In this document: positions 41,685 to 49,722 of the stretch, in pieces
How positions within the stretch are numbered: the first letter of the stretch is position 1
Layout: each line of letters begins with the position of its first letter
Assembly (NCBI GenBank): GCA_965200505.1
Contig: OZ241343.1
Span: 2,232,001 to 2,296,000, forward strand
Length of the DNA stretch: 64,000 bases
Source of the DNA: VXNE01 sp965200505
GTDB taxonomy: Bacteria; Pseudomonadota; Gammaproteobacteria; Pseudomonadales; Azotimanducaceae
Direction: 5' to 3'
Position numbers and translations under genes: made by a program
The notes under the pieces: generated by a model
What the model saw: the letters and a program-made list of their open reading frames with translations, nothing else
The model's database searches: none
What the model was told of the DNA's origin: nothing

Positions 41685-42640
41685 CGACCCAGGATGCCGG
41701 CGACGTCCGGCGCAAGCCATCGCCTTGGCCCCGCGTCGCACTCTGGCTCGTCACCCTCGTCTGCTTCGGGTGGCTCTACACGCGCATTGACGCCGCGGCG
41801 GCGCGGCAGGGCGAAACCGCGGCGGGCTATCTGCTGGACACCTTCGCCAACGTGTCTTGGGGGCCTTGGCTCGCCCTGATGATTCCCTACTCCGCCTTCT
41901 TCTTTCTGGTGGATTCGACGGTGGTGTGGCGTGTGGTGAGCTGGTTCAACGCGCGGGTGCCGTGGGCCGGCATCCTGCCCATCCGCGCCAGCGCCTACAT
42001 CATCTCCATCGTGAACGAGCAGGTGGGCAAGGGCGCCATGGCGCTGTATCTGAATCGGCGCGACGGCGTGCCCGGCTGGGAAGTTGGCTCGTCAATGCTC
42101 TTCATCATGTTCTGCGAGCTGCTCTATCTCACCTTCTGGGCCAACGTCGGCTACCTGTTCGCGGCGGACACGCTGCCAACGCAATTCGCCTTGGTGCCGT
42201 GGATCGGGCTGGGCGTGCTGGCGTTCTTCTTGGTGTGGGTGGCCTACTTCCGCGGGGCGCTGTCCTTTGGCGCCGGGCTGCGGGAACGGCCGATGCTGAA
42301 GGCGTTCCGGGAAGCGTCCCCGCTGCGCTATCTCATCGTGGCCGCGATACGTTCGCCGGCGCTGCTCGGTGCCGTGGTCGTCTATACGTTGGCGTTGCGG
42401 CTGTTTGGCGTGGAGGCGTCGTTCCTCGACATGCTGGGCGTGCTGCCGGTGATCTTCTTCGCCGCCGCGGTGCCCACCCCCATGCGCGCCGCGGCCATCA
42501 CCATCTGGGTGGTGCTGTTTCCAGACAACGAGGCGCAGCTATCGGCGTTCGGCTTGGTGATGCACAACTTCTTCATCTTCTTCAACGCCGCAATCGGGCT
42601 CGCCTTCCTGCGCCGCGCCAACCGGGAGCTGTTCGGCTGA
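41681..42640 (+). CDS. Multi-pass membrane protein (UPF0104-like topology)
   Basis: 319 residues with about eight hydrophobic segments, for example RVALWLVTLVCFGWLY, WGPWLALMIPYSAFFFLV, SSMLFIMFCELLYLTFWANV, WIGLGVLAFFLVWVAYF, LLGAVVVYTLALRLF and MLGVLPVIFFAAAVPTPMR. The overall plan is reminiscent of the lysylphosphatidylglycerol-synthase transmembrane family, but no diagnostic motif is certain. Last gene of the hemA unit, overlapping the SDR stop. Possible envelope-lipid role is inference from context only. Confidence 0.7.
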   Translation: MTTQDAGDVRRKPSPWPRVALWLVTLVCFGWLYTRIDAAAARQGETAAGYLLDTFANVSWGPWLALMIPYSAFFFLVDSTVVWRVVSWFNARVPWAGILPIRASAYIISIVNEQVGKGAMALYLNRRDGVPGWEVGSSMLFIMFCELLYLTFWANVGYLFAADTLPTQFALVPWIGLGVLAFFLVWVAYFRGALSFGAGLRERPMLKAFREASPLRYLIVAAIRSPALLGAVVVYTLALRLFGVEASFLDMLGVLPVIFFAAAVPTPMRAAAITIWVVLFPDNEAQLSAFGLVMHNFFIFFNAAIGLAFLRRANRELFG

Positions 42641-42648
42641 CGCGGCCA

Positions 42649-42679
42649 AGGCACGGCAGCGGCGGTGGCCGTCGTGCCT
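42649..42679. terminator. Possible bidirectional terminator stem
   Basis: AGGCACG (42649-42655) and CGTGCCT (42673-42679) pair perfectly across the 37-bp convergent gap that follows the hemA unit. There is no U-tract. Confidence 0.3.
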
Positions 42680-43460
42680 ACCGCATCCGCCATGCCGGCG
42701 GCCGCCGTTCGGCGAACGCCTTGGCGCCTTCCACGGCGTCTTCGGAGGACCAGACGGATTCGATGAGGGCGGCGCCCATGCGACGGGCGTAGTCCGCCGG
42801 CAGCTCCAGGCCCAAGTGGGCGAGTTTGCGCGTGGCCCGAACAGCGAGGGGGGCGTTGGCGACGATGGTCTCGCCCATCGCCACAGCGCTGGCCAAGAGC
42901 TCGGCGTGGGGCACGACGCGGGTGACCAAGCCCATGCGCAGTGCTTCCTCGGCATCCACCGGCTCGCCTGAAAGCAGCAGCCACATGGCGTTGGAAAGGC
43001 CGACGAGGCGCGGCAGATTGAACGAACCGCCGGGAGGACATAGGCCCACCTTCACCTCCGCCAAGGCCATCCGGACGCCCTCGGCGCAAATGCGGATGTC
43101 GCAGGTGAGCGCCTTCTCCAACCCACCGCCGTAGGCCGCGCCGTTGATGGCGGCGATGGTGGGTTTGCCGTGATCCGGGGCGATGCGCTCGAAGCGTGAG
43201 ATCGGGCTGGCGCCGGAACCGGCGCCGGTCGCCGTGCCGACGCCCTGTTCGGCGGCCTCCTTCAAGTCCAGCCCGGCGCAGAATGCGCGGTCGCCGGCAC
43301 CCGTGTAGATGCCGAGCCAGATGTCGTCATCCTTGGCGAACTCGGCCTCCGCCTCCCGCAAATCCGCCGAAAGCTCGCGCCCCAGCGCGTTCATCCGCTC
43401 CGGGCGATTGAGGGTGATGATCGCGAGGTGCCCCCGCTTCTCGTAAGTGACGTAAGCCAT
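42678..43460 (-). CDS. Enoyl-CoA hydratase/isomerase family protein
   Basis: 260-residue crotonase-fold enzyme. ITLNRPERMNALGRELSADL, the oxyanion segment AFCAGLDLKEA and the second loop AAINGAAYGGGLEKALTCDIRICAEG are clear. Catalytic Glu positions of hydratases map to EKAL and EVKVGLCPPGG, so hydratase activity is plausible; isomerase or hydrolase activity is not excluded. ATG 43460 is chosen at the conserved start; upstream frame is not supported. Confidence 0.9.
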   Translation of the reverse strand: MAYVTYEKRGHLAIITLNRPERMNALGRELSADLREAEAEFAKDDDIWLGIYTGAGDRAFCAGLDLKEAAEQGVGTATGAGSGASPISRFERIAPDHGKPTIAAINGAAYGGGLEKALTCDIRICAEGVRMALAEVKVGLCPPGGSFNLPRLVGLSNAMWLLLSGEPVDAEEALRMGLVTRVVPHAELLASAVAMGETIVANAPLAVRATRKLAHLGLELPADYARRMGAALIESVWSSEDAVEGAKAFAERRPPAWRMR

Positions 43461-43725
43461 GCAACGCTCCGCAACAGACCGGCGCATGATTGTGGCACGG
43501 TTCGGCAGCGGCACACCGGCCTTCGTACCGGATGCTTGCGCGAGTGGGCGTTTCTGCAAGCGGTACAGCCGCCGGGCCAATGAAGCAACTTCGGCCAAGC
43601 CCAAGGTTCCTCGATGGGCGCGTTCATGTTGTGTGCGGTGGCGAGGCGTCTAGCGCCGGTGGGCAACCAGTGCGCTCCGCCCCGCCTTCACCCTTCGATT
43701 CGAGTGCGCGTATCGAGCCGGTGGT

Positions 43726-43920
43726 TTACCGACGCCGCTTGCGAGGGGTGGCCCCCTCGCGCTCCCCGGCTGAGGGCTCCGCCACTCCCAGCGCCCCCTG
43801 CAAGTCTCGCGGCCAGTCGTCGAAATCTTCGCTCATACGGATCCGCCCAGCGAAGTCGCCGAGCTTGGGCCGACCACCACGCTGGGTGGCGGGGACTTTG
43901 TCAGGCTGCATCTTGGGCAT
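43726..43920 (-). CDS. Small basic protein, possible antitoxin-tail-like
   Basis: 64 residues. The centre RPKLGDFAGRIRMSEDFDDWPRDLQGAL resembles the C-terminal tail of Phd/VapB-type antitoxins (G-x-I-x-x-x-D-D-F-D-D-x-P), and the C-terminus is strongly basic (ATPRKRRR). There is no RHH or Phd fold before it, and no partner toxin nearby. It starts 17 bp after the GST stop on the same strand. Either a small real gene or the remnant of an antitoxin. Confidence 0.4.
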   Translation of the reverse strand: MPKMQPDKVPATQRGGRPKLGDFAGRIRMSEDFDDWPRDLQGALGVAEPSAGEREGATPRKRRR

Positions 43921-43937
43921 CGTACACGGGCCGACCG

Positions 43938-44669
43938 CTAAAGGTCTGCCTTGAGCGCGGTGTTGGAGGCGATGCTGCCGCCGTTGCGCTGGTACTGTTC
44001 CCGACGTTCCTTGCTGAACTTGTCTATTTCGTCCTGCGGCACACCGAAGGCGATGCCGCGCTCGACGCCGGGCCGGGCGCGAACGCGATGCATCCAATCC
44101 ACCACGCGCGGCTTCACCGTGATGTCCACCTTCGACCACTTGTACGAACGAATCCAGCACCAAGTGGCGATGTCCGCCACGGTGAATTGGTCGCTGGCGA
44201 GGAAGGCGTGGTGCGCCAACTGGTGGTCCAGCACCGCCACCAAGCGCAGCGCTTCCTTGCCGAAGCGTTCCAGCGGGTGCGCCTTCTGCTCCTCCGTGGC
44301 GTCGTTGACGTAGCGCGTGTAAGAGAGTTTGTTGCCAAACACCGGGCCGATGTTCGCCGCCTGCCAGTACAGCCACGGGATGACGTCCCAGCGTCCCGCG
44401 CCGCTGGGCAGCAGGCTGGAAGGGAAGGTCTCGCCCAAGTATTGCAGGATGGCGCAGCTCTCGATGATGGCGCGGCCGTCATGCACGAGGGCCGGGATCT
44501 TCTGGTTGGGGTTGATGGCCATGAAGGCTTCGGAGAACTGCTCGCCGCCCAAGCTCACGGCGTGGTAGTTCACGTCCGGCAGCGGTACGCCCGCCTCCTT
44601 CAGCTCCTCGATCATCACGGTGGCTTTCCAGCCGTTCGGGGTGGCGGCGGTGTAGATGTCCAAGCTCAT
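43938..44669 (-). CDS. Glutathione S-transferase, Nu/YfcG-like
   Basis: 243 residues. LDIYTAATPNGWKATVMIEEL gives the TxNGxK start of the Nu-class (YfcG/YghU) family, followed by INPNQKIPALVHD (cis-Pro) and IIESCAILQYLGE (Glu-Ser). The C-domain has FTVADIATWCWIRSYKW. Nu-class enzymes often act as disulfide reductases with glutathione. It lies 27 bp downstream of the copper amine oxidase, likely in one transcript. Confidence 0.9.
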   Translation of the reverse strand: MSLDIYTAATPNGWKATVMIEELKEAGVPLPDVNYHAVSLGGEQFSEAFMAINPNQKIPALVHDGRAIIESCAILQYLGETFPSSLLPSGAGRWDVIPWLYWQAANIGPVFGNKLSYTRYVNDATEEQKAHPLERFGKEALRLVAVLDHQLAHHAFLASDQFTVADIATWCWIRSYKWSKVDITVKPRVVDWMHRVRARPGVERGIAFGVPQDEIDKFSKERREQYQRNGGSIASNTALKADL

Positions 44670-44696
44670 GGCGTCTCCTTCACGTGTGGACAGGCG

Positions 44697-46631
44697 CTAA
44701 TGCGGGCAGCGCGGCGAGGGCGGCACATCGAGGGCGGGGTTCCGGTCGAAGAAGCCCGTGGGCGCCAGCGTGAAGCCGGCATATTCCACCGGCATCACCG
44801 GCCAATCCTCCGGACGCGGCACGTGGGTGACGCCCAGCGTATGCCACAGCACGACGTCCACATCCTCGATGCAGCGGTTCGCCGCCGCATGGGCCGGCAA
44901 GCCCTGCGCCCCGGAGTGCAGGTTGGTGAACAGGCCGCCGGCGGCGTCCAGCTCGTCCGGCGCGTAGGGCGTCACCCACAGGTTGTGGTTGGCGAAGCCG
45001 GCGCGCCGCTCGTGCAGGGAGCCCTTCCCCGCAAGCAGGGTGGAGGAACCTTGCGGCAGGAGCTTGTAGCCCACAGGCTTGCCGAGCGCGTTCCTCGCGT
45101 GCTCGTTCACCACCCGCCAGTGGCGGCTGTTGGCCGGATTCACGTCGCGCTGTGCTTCCTCCTCGTGGCGCAGGCGCCGGGCCACCGCGTGGAAGGCACT
45201 GTTGTGGGGGTTGTCCGAGCCGGCCGCGGCGGGCAACACCTCCACTTCCTCCACGGAGTTGGCGCCTCCGTCGAGGTTGAAGTCCAGCCGGAAGCAGAAG
45301 ATGTGTTGGTGGATGGGCGACGCGATGGATTCGGCGACGGGCGGCGCGGTGGCTGAATCCCCATTGCCGGGCACCACCGAGACGCCGACGACGCCGGTGA
45401 GCTTGATCTCCACTTGGATCGTGCCATCCAAGTAGAAGTACCAATAGAAGCCGTACTCGTAGTTGCCGAGGGTGACGATGGTGCTCACCACCAGACGCCG
45501 CGACCGGCGCACCTCGGGCTTGGGCTCGGCCGTGAACACGTTGGTGTGCTTCCAGAGGATGCCGAAGTCCTCCTCGTGCAGGCAAACCGCGTTGGCGATG
45601 GTGCGCGGCGCCCCGTCGCCCTTCAGCACCGTGGCGTCGAAGTAGTGGATTTCGCCCAAGCAGTCACAGCCGTTGACCAGCGAGTTGGCCGCCATCCCCA
45701 AGGCCGCCTCGCCGGCATCGAAGGCGTGTTTCCAAGCGTGCATGGGGGACGTGTCGCCGTAGGGCACCACCATGTCTGAAAGCGCCGCCCGGTACAGGAT
45801 GGGGCGCTCCCGGCCAGCGTCTTCGTAGCGCACATCGTGCAGCACCAAGCCCTCGGTGGGCTGCACCGAGACGCGCAGCCGCCACTTCTGCCAGCGCACC
45901 AAGTTGCCCTCCACCTCGAAGCTCGGCCCCTCGGGCTGGCTGATCTCGATGGGCTTGAGCCCCTCGCGCAGGCGCTCCACCCGGTCGGCGGCGTACTCGG
46001 CGGGATCGGTCGGCATGGGCACGGCACCGTGGTCCTCGATGACCACTTGGCCGGAATCCACATCGACGTGGGCGATGAGCCCTTCCAGCGGGCGGGCGTA
46101 TTGGTTGTCGTCCGGGTGGGCATGGAGGAACGCGATGGCCCGAATCGCACGCGCCTTGTGCGGCAAGTCGGGATGCGCCGCGCCGGCCACCCACGGTTCG
46201 ACGTGGACGAGGGAAGGGTCTTCGATGCCGCGCTGCTTGAGGGCGGCCAACCACTCCTCGTTGCGGAAGAGCGTCTTGAGCAAGGCGAGGTAGTCATCCG
46301 CGCCCACCGGCGCTTGGCCATCCTCCACCCAAGTGAACGCCGCGACCTCTCCGCTCGTCAACGAAACCCGGGCATCGAAGCTCTGGCACCGCTCCCGGTC
46401 GTGGCCGACGAGCCGGATGACGCGATCCCACGAATCCCCAGGCGTGAACCCCAAGACCAACGCCTTCGGTGGCTCCGCGGCATACCCGGCGGAGAAGAAC
46501 GCCTTGGCCCCCAGCCGCCCACTCGCACGGAGAACGGCAACCGCCGCGCTGAGCTCCGCGCCGGTGGCGGGTTCCAAGGGGTGTGTGGGCGCGTCAACCA
46601 CCGCCGTCAGATCCTCGGCTTGCTCCGCCAT
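44697..46631 (-). CDS. Copper-containing amine oxidase (topaquinone)
   Basis: Oxidises primary amines to aldehyde, ammonia and hydrogen peroxide. 644 residues. The topaquinone motif T-x-x-N-Y-E-Y is T387-L-G-N-Y391-E-Y, with Y391 the precursor. Copper ligands are H441 and H443 (HQHIF) and the later His in WHTLGVTHVPRPEDWP. The catalytic base is the Asp in AFDAGE (about 305). No signal peptide is visible, so it is probably cytoplasmic, as in Arthrobacter phenylethylamine oxidase. The downstream GST may handle reactive products. Confidence 0.95.
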   Translation of the reverse strand: MAEQAEDLTAVVDAPTHPLEPATGAELSAAVAVLRASGRLGAKAFFSAGYAAEPPKALVLGFTPGDSWDRVIRLVGHDRERCQSFDARVSLTSGEVAAFTWVEDGQAPVGADDYLALLKTLFRNEEWLAALKQRGIEDPSLVHVEPWVAGAAHPDLPHKARAIRAIAFLHAHPDDNQYARPLEGLIAHVDVDSGQVVIEDHGAVPMPTDPAEYAADRVERLREGLKPIEISQPEGPSFEVEGNLVRWQKWRLRVSVQPTEGLVLHDVRYEDAGRERPILYRAALSDMVVPYGDTSPMHAWKHAFDAGEAALGMAANSLVNGCDCLGEIHYFDATVLKGDGAPRTIANAVCLHEEDFGILWKHTNVFTAEPKPEVRRSRRLVVSTIVTLGNYEYGFYWYFYLDGTIQVEIKLTGVVGVSVVPGNGDSATAPPVAESIASPIHQHIFCFRLDFNLDGGANSVEEVEVLPAAAGSDNPHNSAFHAVARRLRHEEEAQRDVNPANSRHWRVVNEHARNALGKPVGYKLLPQGSSTLLAGKGSLHERRAGFANHNLWVTPYAPDELDAAGGLFTNLHSGAQGLPAHAAANRCIEDVDVVLWHTLGVTHVPRPEDWPVMPVEYAGFTLAPTGFFDRNPALDVPPSPRCPH

Positions 46632-46829
46632 GAGTGTTCTCCGAAGTTGCGTGTCCGTCGATAATGGCCGCGGCCAACCCCTCATTCAAGGGCGGATTGC
46701 GTCGTGCCGCTTGGCTTGGGACGAAGGGGGCGCGATCGGTGCGCTCTCCCACGAGCGGTCGAGGGACGCGGACGGCACCGCGAAAGGTGCTAAGTTACGA
46801 CTTTCGGGCACCGCAAGGTGGAGGAGCGC

Positions 46830-47081
46830 ATGAACTTCTTCGTGAGGGCCGTCTGGGACGAGGGTGCCGGCGTCTTCCGCTCGGAGAGCGACATCATCGG
46901 CTTGCACATAGAAACCGACACCATCGGCGAGTTCCGTGAGGCGTTGTTGGACATGGCGCCGGAGTTGATTTTGACCAACCACATCTCTGGTGACGACCTC
47001 CTGGCAAAGCCCCTCAAAGACATCATCCCAGTGATATGGAGCGACTCGAGTGGCGACCACCTACTACAAACAAGTGGTTGA
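46830..47081 (+). CDS. HicB-like antitoxin (DUF1902 type)
   Basis: 83 residues. FFVRAVWDEGAGVFRSESDIIGLHIETDTIGEFREALLDMAPELI is the partial RNase-H-like fold of DUF1902/HicB proteins. ATG 46830 follows GGAGG. No DNA-binding C-domain is present. It overlaps the hicA-like frame by 32 bp, the usual compact toxin-antitoxin arrangement. Confidence 0.75.
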   Translation: MNFFVRAVWDEGAGVFRSESDIIGLHIETDTIGEFREALLDMAPELILTNHISGDDLLAKPLKDIIPVIWSDSSGDHLLQTSG

Positions 47082-47283
47082 TCTGCTACGCCAGCACGGA
47101 TTTGAGTTCATTAGGCAGGGAAACGGCTCGCACGAGCTCTGGGCCTCGGCTGGTCAGAGCATCAAGGTGGAAGGCGGCCGCGCACCGGCGCACCGCGAAG
47201 CGGAACGCCGCCTGCCAGCTCGCGTCGAACGATGGCGACGGCGGCGCTTGGCACAGCTTGCAGTGGCGACGGCGGCGCCGTAG
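47050..47283 (+). pseudogene. HicA-like toxin with corrupted C-terminus
   Basis: The first 40 residues (TTYYKQVVDLLRQHGFEFIRQGNGSHELW) are a good HicA double-stranded RNA-binding start with the catalytic His in GSHELW. After about codon 40 (around 47170) the frame turns into arginine-rich sequence (HREAERRLPAR...) unlike the HicA end, which should read like SRHTANAIL. The neighbouring frame gives AKRNAACQLA at the right place, so a frameshift between about 47170 and 47200 is likely. The toxin is probably inactive. Confidence 0.6.
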
Positions 47284-47316
47284 TCTCGGCGTCAATCCCT
47301 TTGGAGACTCAAAACC

Positions 47317-47790
47317 GTGCAGCGCGCCATCATCGCCACGCTCGCACTGGCGGCCGCCGCCTTCACTTGGCAGGCAAGCGCCGAGACAACCACCATGCAA
47401 GTGCCGCAAGGCAGTGGCACCTTTCCCACGATCGGCCAAGTTGAGTGCCTAGAGGAAGTAGGCAGCGGCCGATACTGCGCGGCCACCTACGAATGCGGCG
47501 ACGGTTCAAGCGGCGACCTCTGGGGCGATATGGCGAACCACAACGGGCGGCGATCCATTGGCGCGGATTCCCCGGTGTCGAATCAACTTGATTGCACCGT
47601 GGAAATTGACGGCAAGGCGGCCGTGCAATGGTTCCACGGCCACCGGCCCACCGGGCGCGATGGCAATGTTGTGGGATTGTCGCCCGTGGTTTCGGCGGAA
47701 CCGCCGACGATTAGGCGCGATGTTAGGGTAACTGGCGGCGATGAGCTGTGGTTGCCGTGGTACATTCGCACTCGAAATGCGTATGCTTAG
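47317..47790 (+). CDS. Small secreted protein of unknown function
   Basis: 157 residues from GTG 47317. A textbook signal peptide, QRAIIATLALAAAAFTWQASA-ET, is cleaved near residue 22. The mature part has three cysteines positioned as VECLEE, YCAATYECG and LDCTVE, suggesting disulfide bonds, and ends with a proline-rich and aromatic strand region. No family recognised. A GGAG site lies 12 bp upstream. Confidence 0.65.
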   Translation: MQRAIIATLALAAAAFTWQASAETTTMQVPQGSGTFPTIGQVECLEEVGSGRYCAATYECGDGSSGDLWGDMANHNGRRSIGADSPVSNQLDCTVEIDGKAAVQWFHGHRPTGRDGNVVGLSPVVSAEPPTIRRDVRVTGGDELWLPWYIRTRNAYA

Positions 47791-48023
47791 GAACCCAGGA
47801 ATCAGCACTAACTATGGTGACAGTCCTTTGTCAGTTTTAGACGCTATCACCCAACCCGAAAGTTCTTCTCGTAGAGGCGTTCAGTTCTGGAAAACAACTA
47901 CGAGGAAAAGTACGGAGAGTGCCGGGAGCTGTACAATGAGCAACTTATTGAGTTTGGCTTGGCAGATCCCGAAGAATAGCCCTAACCCTTGCGGGTGAAC
48001 CGACACACAACGGAGACAGAACA

Positions 48024-48068
48024 ATGAAAAACACCATCGCATTCATCGTGGCGCTAGTCGAAGCATAG
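48024..48068 (+). pseudogene. 14-residue stub with strong ribosome site
   Basis: CGGAGAC..ACAATG leads into MKNTIAFIVALVEA and a stop. It looks like the start of a signal peptide or membrane protein cut short. The same leader sequence (CGGAGAC-n-GAAACAATG) recurs at 48452-48468 before the second half of the next gene, so the two may derive from a duplicated start region. Nothing else is visible in 47791-48072, which is AT-richer than the genome average. Confidence 0.3.
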
Positions 48069-48072
48069 ATAG

Positions 48073-48777
48073 ATGCCCAAGCCCATCATTCGGGCGCTGG
48101 CCGCCGTCGAAGCGCTGGCGCGGCAAAACGGCATGGAGGTGGATGCGTTCTGCGGCGCGGTTTTGCGTAAGGCAACGGCACAAGCGGATGCTTGGAGCGG
48201 TGGGCAGGGTAAAGCAGTGCGGAGGGCGGCCCGAAGCGCAGGGCGGTCATTCCATCAACTAACGGAGCGTGACTTGCGCCGGATAATCAAGGCTGCACCA
48301 GTGTGGTTTGCGCCGTTCAAAAATGATGACTATAAACGCATCTTAGCAGAGCTTTCGTGGAAGCACGATAACTTGACCATGAGGCTTGCGGAGCATGATC
48401 GAAACAAGAGGGGTAGTGCAGGAAAACGAGCTGCCCGTTCGGCCACGCAAACGGAGACTGAAACAATGCTTTTCCCAAAGTTACTATTCGAGATCGGTTT
48501 TATTTTTTTGTTCGGGGTCATACTATGGGCTGGTGCGACCACGCTTGATTACACTGACGCGAAGTTAGGCGGTATGCTTTTTGCCATATCCCTAGGCGTG
48601 ATATACGGCCTTCCAGGGTTTATCGCAAACGCCCGTGACCATAGAAACAGAAAGTCAATTTGGGTTGTGAACATATTTACCGGATTGACCGGCATTGGAT
48701 GGGTTGTGGCGCTTGCATGGGCTTTGTACGTCGAAAAAGACGAGACCGCTAACTACCTTAAACAGACCCACAGTTGA
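48073..48777 (+). CDS. Protein with superinfection-immunity-like membrane domain
   Basis: A 234-residue open frame in two parts. Residues 1-131 are hydrophilic (ALAAVEALARQNGMEVDAF..., FHQLTERDLRRIIKAAPVWFAPFKNDDY) and resemble a phage-type helical protein. Residues 132-234 begin MLFPKLLFEIGFIFLFGVI and carry YGLPGFIANARDHRNRKSIWVVN-, then IFTGLTGIGWVVALAWALY, the pattern of T4 Imm-like superinfection-immunity proteins (three membrane helices). A ribosome site precedes ATG 48466, so the second part may be translated separately. These proteins block DNA injection by related phages. Lower GC and neighbours point to prophage origin. Confidence 0.6.
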   Translation: MPKPIIRALAAVEALARQNGMEVDAFCGAVLRKATAQADAWSGGQGKAVRRAARSAGRSFHQLTERDLRRIIKAAPVWFAPFKNDDYKRILAELSWKHDNLTMRLAEHDRNKRGSAGKRAARSATQTETETMLFPKLLFEIGFIFLFGVILWAGATTLDYTDAKLGGMLFAISLGVIYGLPGFIANARDHRNRKSIWVVNIFTGLTGIGWVVALAWALYVEKDETANYLKQTHS

Positions 48778-48782
48778 CCGCC

Positions 48783-49538
48783 TTATGCGGTATGTCGCGG
48801 TGCTTCTGTGACTTCGCGGAGCAGATTGCTTTCTTCGGTTTGGGGTTCACGACGTAGAATAGTGCCATGTAAATGGCGAGGCCCATTCGGGTCAGCTTGT
48901 CGAGGTCGGGGCCGCGTTGCCTTACTGAATGATACAAATAGTCCTGCTTTATTCGTTGTTTCTTGACGTCTTGGAAGGTGGGGTTGTGCGCGTTCCGTTA
49001 GCGAGACAACATAACCTTCGCCATCATCCTGCTTGCCGACAGTTGCCTTCCAGCTATCTAATTCGTCTATCATCAGCAGCTGGCAGGAAAAGCTACGCCG
49101 TTGTTGCGGCGACGTCCCGGCGATTATCTTGATTGAACAATCGTCGTAAACTTTCTGCATTTGAGTCGATAGGTCAGGGGCTACAGTGTCTTCAAGCAGT
49201 TGCAATTCTTCGATTGAACGGAAAAGCGGGGTTATGAAGTCTCGGCGATACATGGTCGCCGCCTGCTCTGTGGGCTGCACGGTGACGCTGTGGCGCTTCA
49301 AGCGCGGCGTGTACGCTAGTAGAAGTTGCAACGCCGTGGTAGCGCCCACTTGCGCGGATTTGCGGAGAAAGACGCCGCGGAGCTCTGGGGGCGCGTAAGT
49401 GACCACGCTTAGCAGGTCTGCGATGTACACAGGCGCTTGGAAGCGGTCAATGTACGGAGTCTTGAAGAACCGCCGGTTGAAATCGAGAGTGTGCCGCACG
49501 TTGTTGCGTTCGACGTGATCCGTGTATCGACGCCGCAA
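48783..49538 (-). pseudogene. Phage terminase large subunit (GpA-like) remnant
   Basis: LRGVFLRKSAQVGATTALQLLLAYTP holds the ATPase Walker A-like region, followed by VTVQPTEQAATMYRRDFITPLFRS and the Walker B SCQLLMIDELDSW. This matches the N-terminal packaging ATPase of lambda GpA-type terminases. After VVSLTERA (around 48985) the frame is lost: the adjacent frame continues with NPTFQDVKKQRIKQDY and DLDKLTRMGLAIYMALFYV. The nuclease domain is absent. A fragment only; not functional. Confidence 0.65.
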
Positions 49539-49547
49539 CGCCGCCTC

Positions 49548-49665
49548 TTACGGCGCTTCAATTCCCGAGCGTGGAAGCGGTATCGTCCACGTCTTGGCCT
49601 TCAAGTCGATTTCGTCCCGAGTGGCGAAGCGAACCTCATCCGCCCGGCGGGCACCGGCATCCCCG
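49548..49665 (-). pseudogene. Tyrosine-recombinase (phage integrase) fragment
   Basis: Minus-strand translation reads DAGARRADEVRFATRDEID then LKAKTWTIPLPRSGIEAP and stop. This is the catalytic-Arg segment of phage integrases (TGAR-x-x-EV...W-x-EIDL-x-x-x-x-WTIP), here degraded; the R in GARR is the conserved one. It marks the right edge of the prophage scar, 58 bp before the D-aminoacylase gene. Confidence 0.65.
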
Positions 49666-49722
49666 CTCGCCCACGCGCTGTCCGCCCTGTATGCTTCTGG
49701 TCGCCAAACGGTGGAGCGAGCC

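Noticed and set aside
43614..45356. A 580-codon plus-strand frame over GST and amine oxidase
   Set aside because: Antisense to two clear enzymes; no motif of its own.
48783..49538. Functional phage terminase
   Set aside because: The frame breaks after the ATPase part and the nuclease domain is missing.
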